Positions 4,706 to 6,156 of a DNA stretch of 6,156 nucleotides are shown in pieces. A model generated the notes under the pieces. That model was not told the origin of the DNA. It saw nothing but the letters and a program-made list of their open reading frames with translations, and ran no database searches. The stretch's first letter is position 1, and each line of letters opens with the position of its first letter. The position numbers and the translations under genes are program-made. The DNA is from Chitinophagaceae bacterium (lineage in GTDB: Bacteria; Bacteroidota; Bacteroidia; Chitinophagales; Chitinophagaceae): positions 1-6,156 of the forward strand of contig JAJAZO010000058.1 of the NCBI GenBank assembly GCA_026785745.1, given 5' to 3'.

Positions 4706-6156
4706 CTACCTTATTAACGTAATATCACCCTTTTTAGTTGTTTTGACACCATCAGAAAATTCAATACTAAGTGTGTAAGCATATACATCCATCGGCTGTA
4801 CTACTCCTTTCACTCTTCCATCCCAGCCCTGGAAACGGTTATTGGTTTCAAATACTTTTTGCCCCCACCTGTTCCAGATGATGAATTGCATTTTGGCAAT
4901 GCCAAACCCTCTTACCATTATCACACTGTTTATATCACCGGTTTGTGGTGTAAATGCATTGGGCACATCTACCAATGGTAAGATAGTGGCAACTATTTGC
5001 TTACAAATTGTACTATCGCACCCGATGGTATTATACGCTGTGAGACAAGCATTAAATGTGCCTGTTGCATTGTATTGATGAGAAACAGGTGCCCTTGATG
5101 TTGTCAGCAATGAATCCCCATCTCCAAAATCCCATTTGAAACGAATGGCATCAGGCGAGGACAGATTGGCAAATGTAATAGGTGTATTTTCCTGTGGTGG
5201 AATTGGTCCAAAACTGAAATCGGGTATCGGTGCATCAAATACCCTGATGGTAAACCTGGCGGTATCTGTAATATTACAAGTATTGGGGTTATTAGCGACC
5301 AATGTTACAATATATGTTCCAGGTAACGTATAAGTGTAAGTTGGGCTGGTAGAAGTAGAAGTACCAATTCCATCACCAAAATCCCATTGAAAGTTTTGTC
5401 CAGCCAGGGATGTGTTGGTGAATGCAGCATTATATAAAAGGCAACCCGTTGGTGGTGTAGTAAACTGTGCTTTTACATTAGCAGCAACACTTAATGGGAT
5501 TATTAATGAATCAGGTGCATTACAATATGCAGTGTCCACCAAGATTAATTTTACATTATAAGTTCCCGGCCCGGCATAGCTATGCAATACAGAAGCAGAG
5601 CCGGTTTGCACCCTTGGTGAGCCATCCCCAAAGTCCCAGATGAATGATGCAGGACCAAATGGCCGACTTAGAGGTGCGATAGAAAGATTATCAAACCTGT
5701 AATTAAAAGCGTTACAAGGTAGCAGCTTAACAGGATCAAAATCAAGAATAGCTTCAAGGTTCCCTACCCTGATGTTGAGGAAAGAACTATCCCGCAAATT
5801 ACAGGTATTAGGATCAATAGCTACCAGCATTACACGGTAAGTACCGATTGCATTATATATGTGAAAAGCATTCGGTGTTGTTGTAGTAATGTCAGGTGCA
5901 TTACCAGGTACATATTCAAAATACCATTCATAGCTCTGTGCCGTTCCCACGGTATCCCTGAAATCAACTCTCAGTGGTACACAACCAGCCGTATCTCTTG
6001 TACCATCAATAGCAGACTGGACGCCCCCATTAACACCTGCCAGGTTCATCGCTATTTTAACCATTGTCAGGTTACAATTAGATGAATTATTTACGGTGGA
6101 CCATGCACCCGGCGTAGTAGGGTATAGTAATGCCGGTAATCCAAGTTTACAATTAC
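4706..6156 (-). CDS. PKD-repeat surface protein with gliding-motility (type B) T9SS sorting domain, N-terminus outside the window
   Basis: The frame is open from the stop at 4706 to the right edge, giving 482 visible residues; the start lies beyond 6156, and the methionine at 6064 is internal (residue 31). The first visible residues, NCKLGLPALLYP, resemble the segment that precedes the PKD array in Chitinophagaceae proteins of this kind. Four PKD modules follow (about 48-131, 132-224, 225-306, 307-392). PKD2, PKD3 and PKD4 carry WDFGDG at 173, 257 and 341, exactly 84 residues apart; PKD1 has the degenerate YEWYFE (75-80). Cysteines flank the first three modules (58/118, 147/211, 238/293) and may form disulfides. 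The C-terminal sorting domain starts at VPNAFTP (397). PKD modules are extracellular beta-sandwiches often found in adhesins and polymer-binding proteins. The protein is predicted to be exported by Sec, moved through the T9SS and displayed or released, with the PorP protein encoded 11 bp downstream as partner. The ligand is unknown. Confidence 0.92.
   Translation of the reverse strand, partial: NCKLGLPALLYPTTPGAWSTVNNSSNCNLTMVKIAMNLAGVNGGVQSAIDGTRDTAGCVPLRVDFRDTVGTAQSYEWYFEYVPGNAPDITTTTPNAFHIYNAIGTYRVMLVAIDPNTCNLRDSSFLNIRVGNLEAILDFDPVKLLPCNAFNYRFDNLSIAPLSRPFGPASFIWDFGDGSPRVQTGSASVLHSYAGPGTYNVKLILVDTAYCNAPDSLIIPLSVAANVKAQFTTPPTGCLLYNAAFTNTSLAGQNFQWDFGDGIGTSTSTSPTYTYTLPGTYIVTLVANNPNTCNITDTARFTIRVFDAPIPDFSFGPIPPQENTPITFANLSSPDAIRFKWDFGDGDSLLTTSRAPVSHQYNATGTFNACLTAYNTIGCDSTICKQIVATILPLVDVPNAFTPQTGDINSVIMVRGFGIAKMQFIIWNRWGQKVFETNNRFQGWDGRVKGVVQPMDVYAYTLSIEFSDGVKTTKKGDITLIR
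4709..4966 (-). other. Type B T9SS C-terminal sorting domain (gliding-motility CTD, TIGR04131-like)
   Basis: These are the last 86 residues of the PKD protein. VPNAFTP opens the domain; FIIWNRWGQKVFET, GWDGRVKGVVQPMDVYAYTL and the ending KKGDITLIR match the conserved core of gliding-motility-associated C-terminal domains. The usual NGDGxND run after FTP is replaced by QTGDINS. Family knowledge: type B domains target SprB-like proteins to the T9SS and usually need a neighbouring PorP/SprF-type protein, which is present here. Confidence 0.9.

Noticed and set aside
4657..6156. CRISPR-like or tandem DNA repeats in the PKD region
   Set aside because: The recurring similarity comes from homologous PKD protein modules (for example PNTCN and WDFGDG coding stretches); there are no short identical repeats with regular spacers.

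Overview
The window looks like a chromosomal segment of a Bacteroidota bacterium, most likely from the Chitinophagaceae or a close relative. The evidence is a PKD-rich surface protein ending in a gliding-motility-type (type B) type IX secretion (T9SS) sorting domain, a PorP/SprF partner gene directly after it, AT-rich intergenic DNA, and at least one -7 element of the TAnnTTTG type. Shine-Dalgarno sites are absent or weak before most starts, as is usual in this phylum. The taxonomic call is inferred from protein style, not from a search.

Layout from left to right. Positions 1-180 (minus) hold the first 60 codons of a sodium:solute symporter that runs off the left edge. A 137-bp divergent gap follows, then a LOG-family phosphoribohydrolase gene at 318-857 (plus), the only plus-strand gene. 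It converges, with 8 bp between the two genes, on a small outer-membrane beta-barrel-like protein (866-1456, minus). Upstream of that on the same strand is a GlcD/D-2-hydroxyacid dehydrogenase-type FAD oxidase (1485-2900). Next is a VapBC-type toxin-antitoxin pair (toxin 2953-3339, antitoxin 3326-3553, overlapping by 14 bp). The right half is a T9SS pair: a PorP/SprF protein (3645-4694) and a large PKD-domain cargo protein (4706-6156) that is cut by the right edge at its N-terminal side.

How the genes work together. Transcription of the minus-strand block runs right to left: PKD cargo, PorP, antitoxin, toxin, GlcD, small OMP. The cargo and PorP genes are 11 bp apart and almost certainly form one functional unit, a secreted adhesin-like protein plus its cognate outer-membrane partner. 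The TA pair is its own module with a candidate promoter and a twin direct repeat. GlcD and the small OMP lie 28 bp apart and may be co-transcribed, but no functional link is visible.

No RNA genes, CRISPR array, insertion sequence, attachment site or origin was recognised. No intergenic stretch exceeds 300 bp. I do not see a wholly new system. The most interesting points are a 7-bp tandem GAGCNNN repeat inside the PorP signal-peptide coding region, the 22-bp-spaced direct repeats at the toxin-antitoxin promoter, and a divergent sorting-domain entry motif in the cargo protein.
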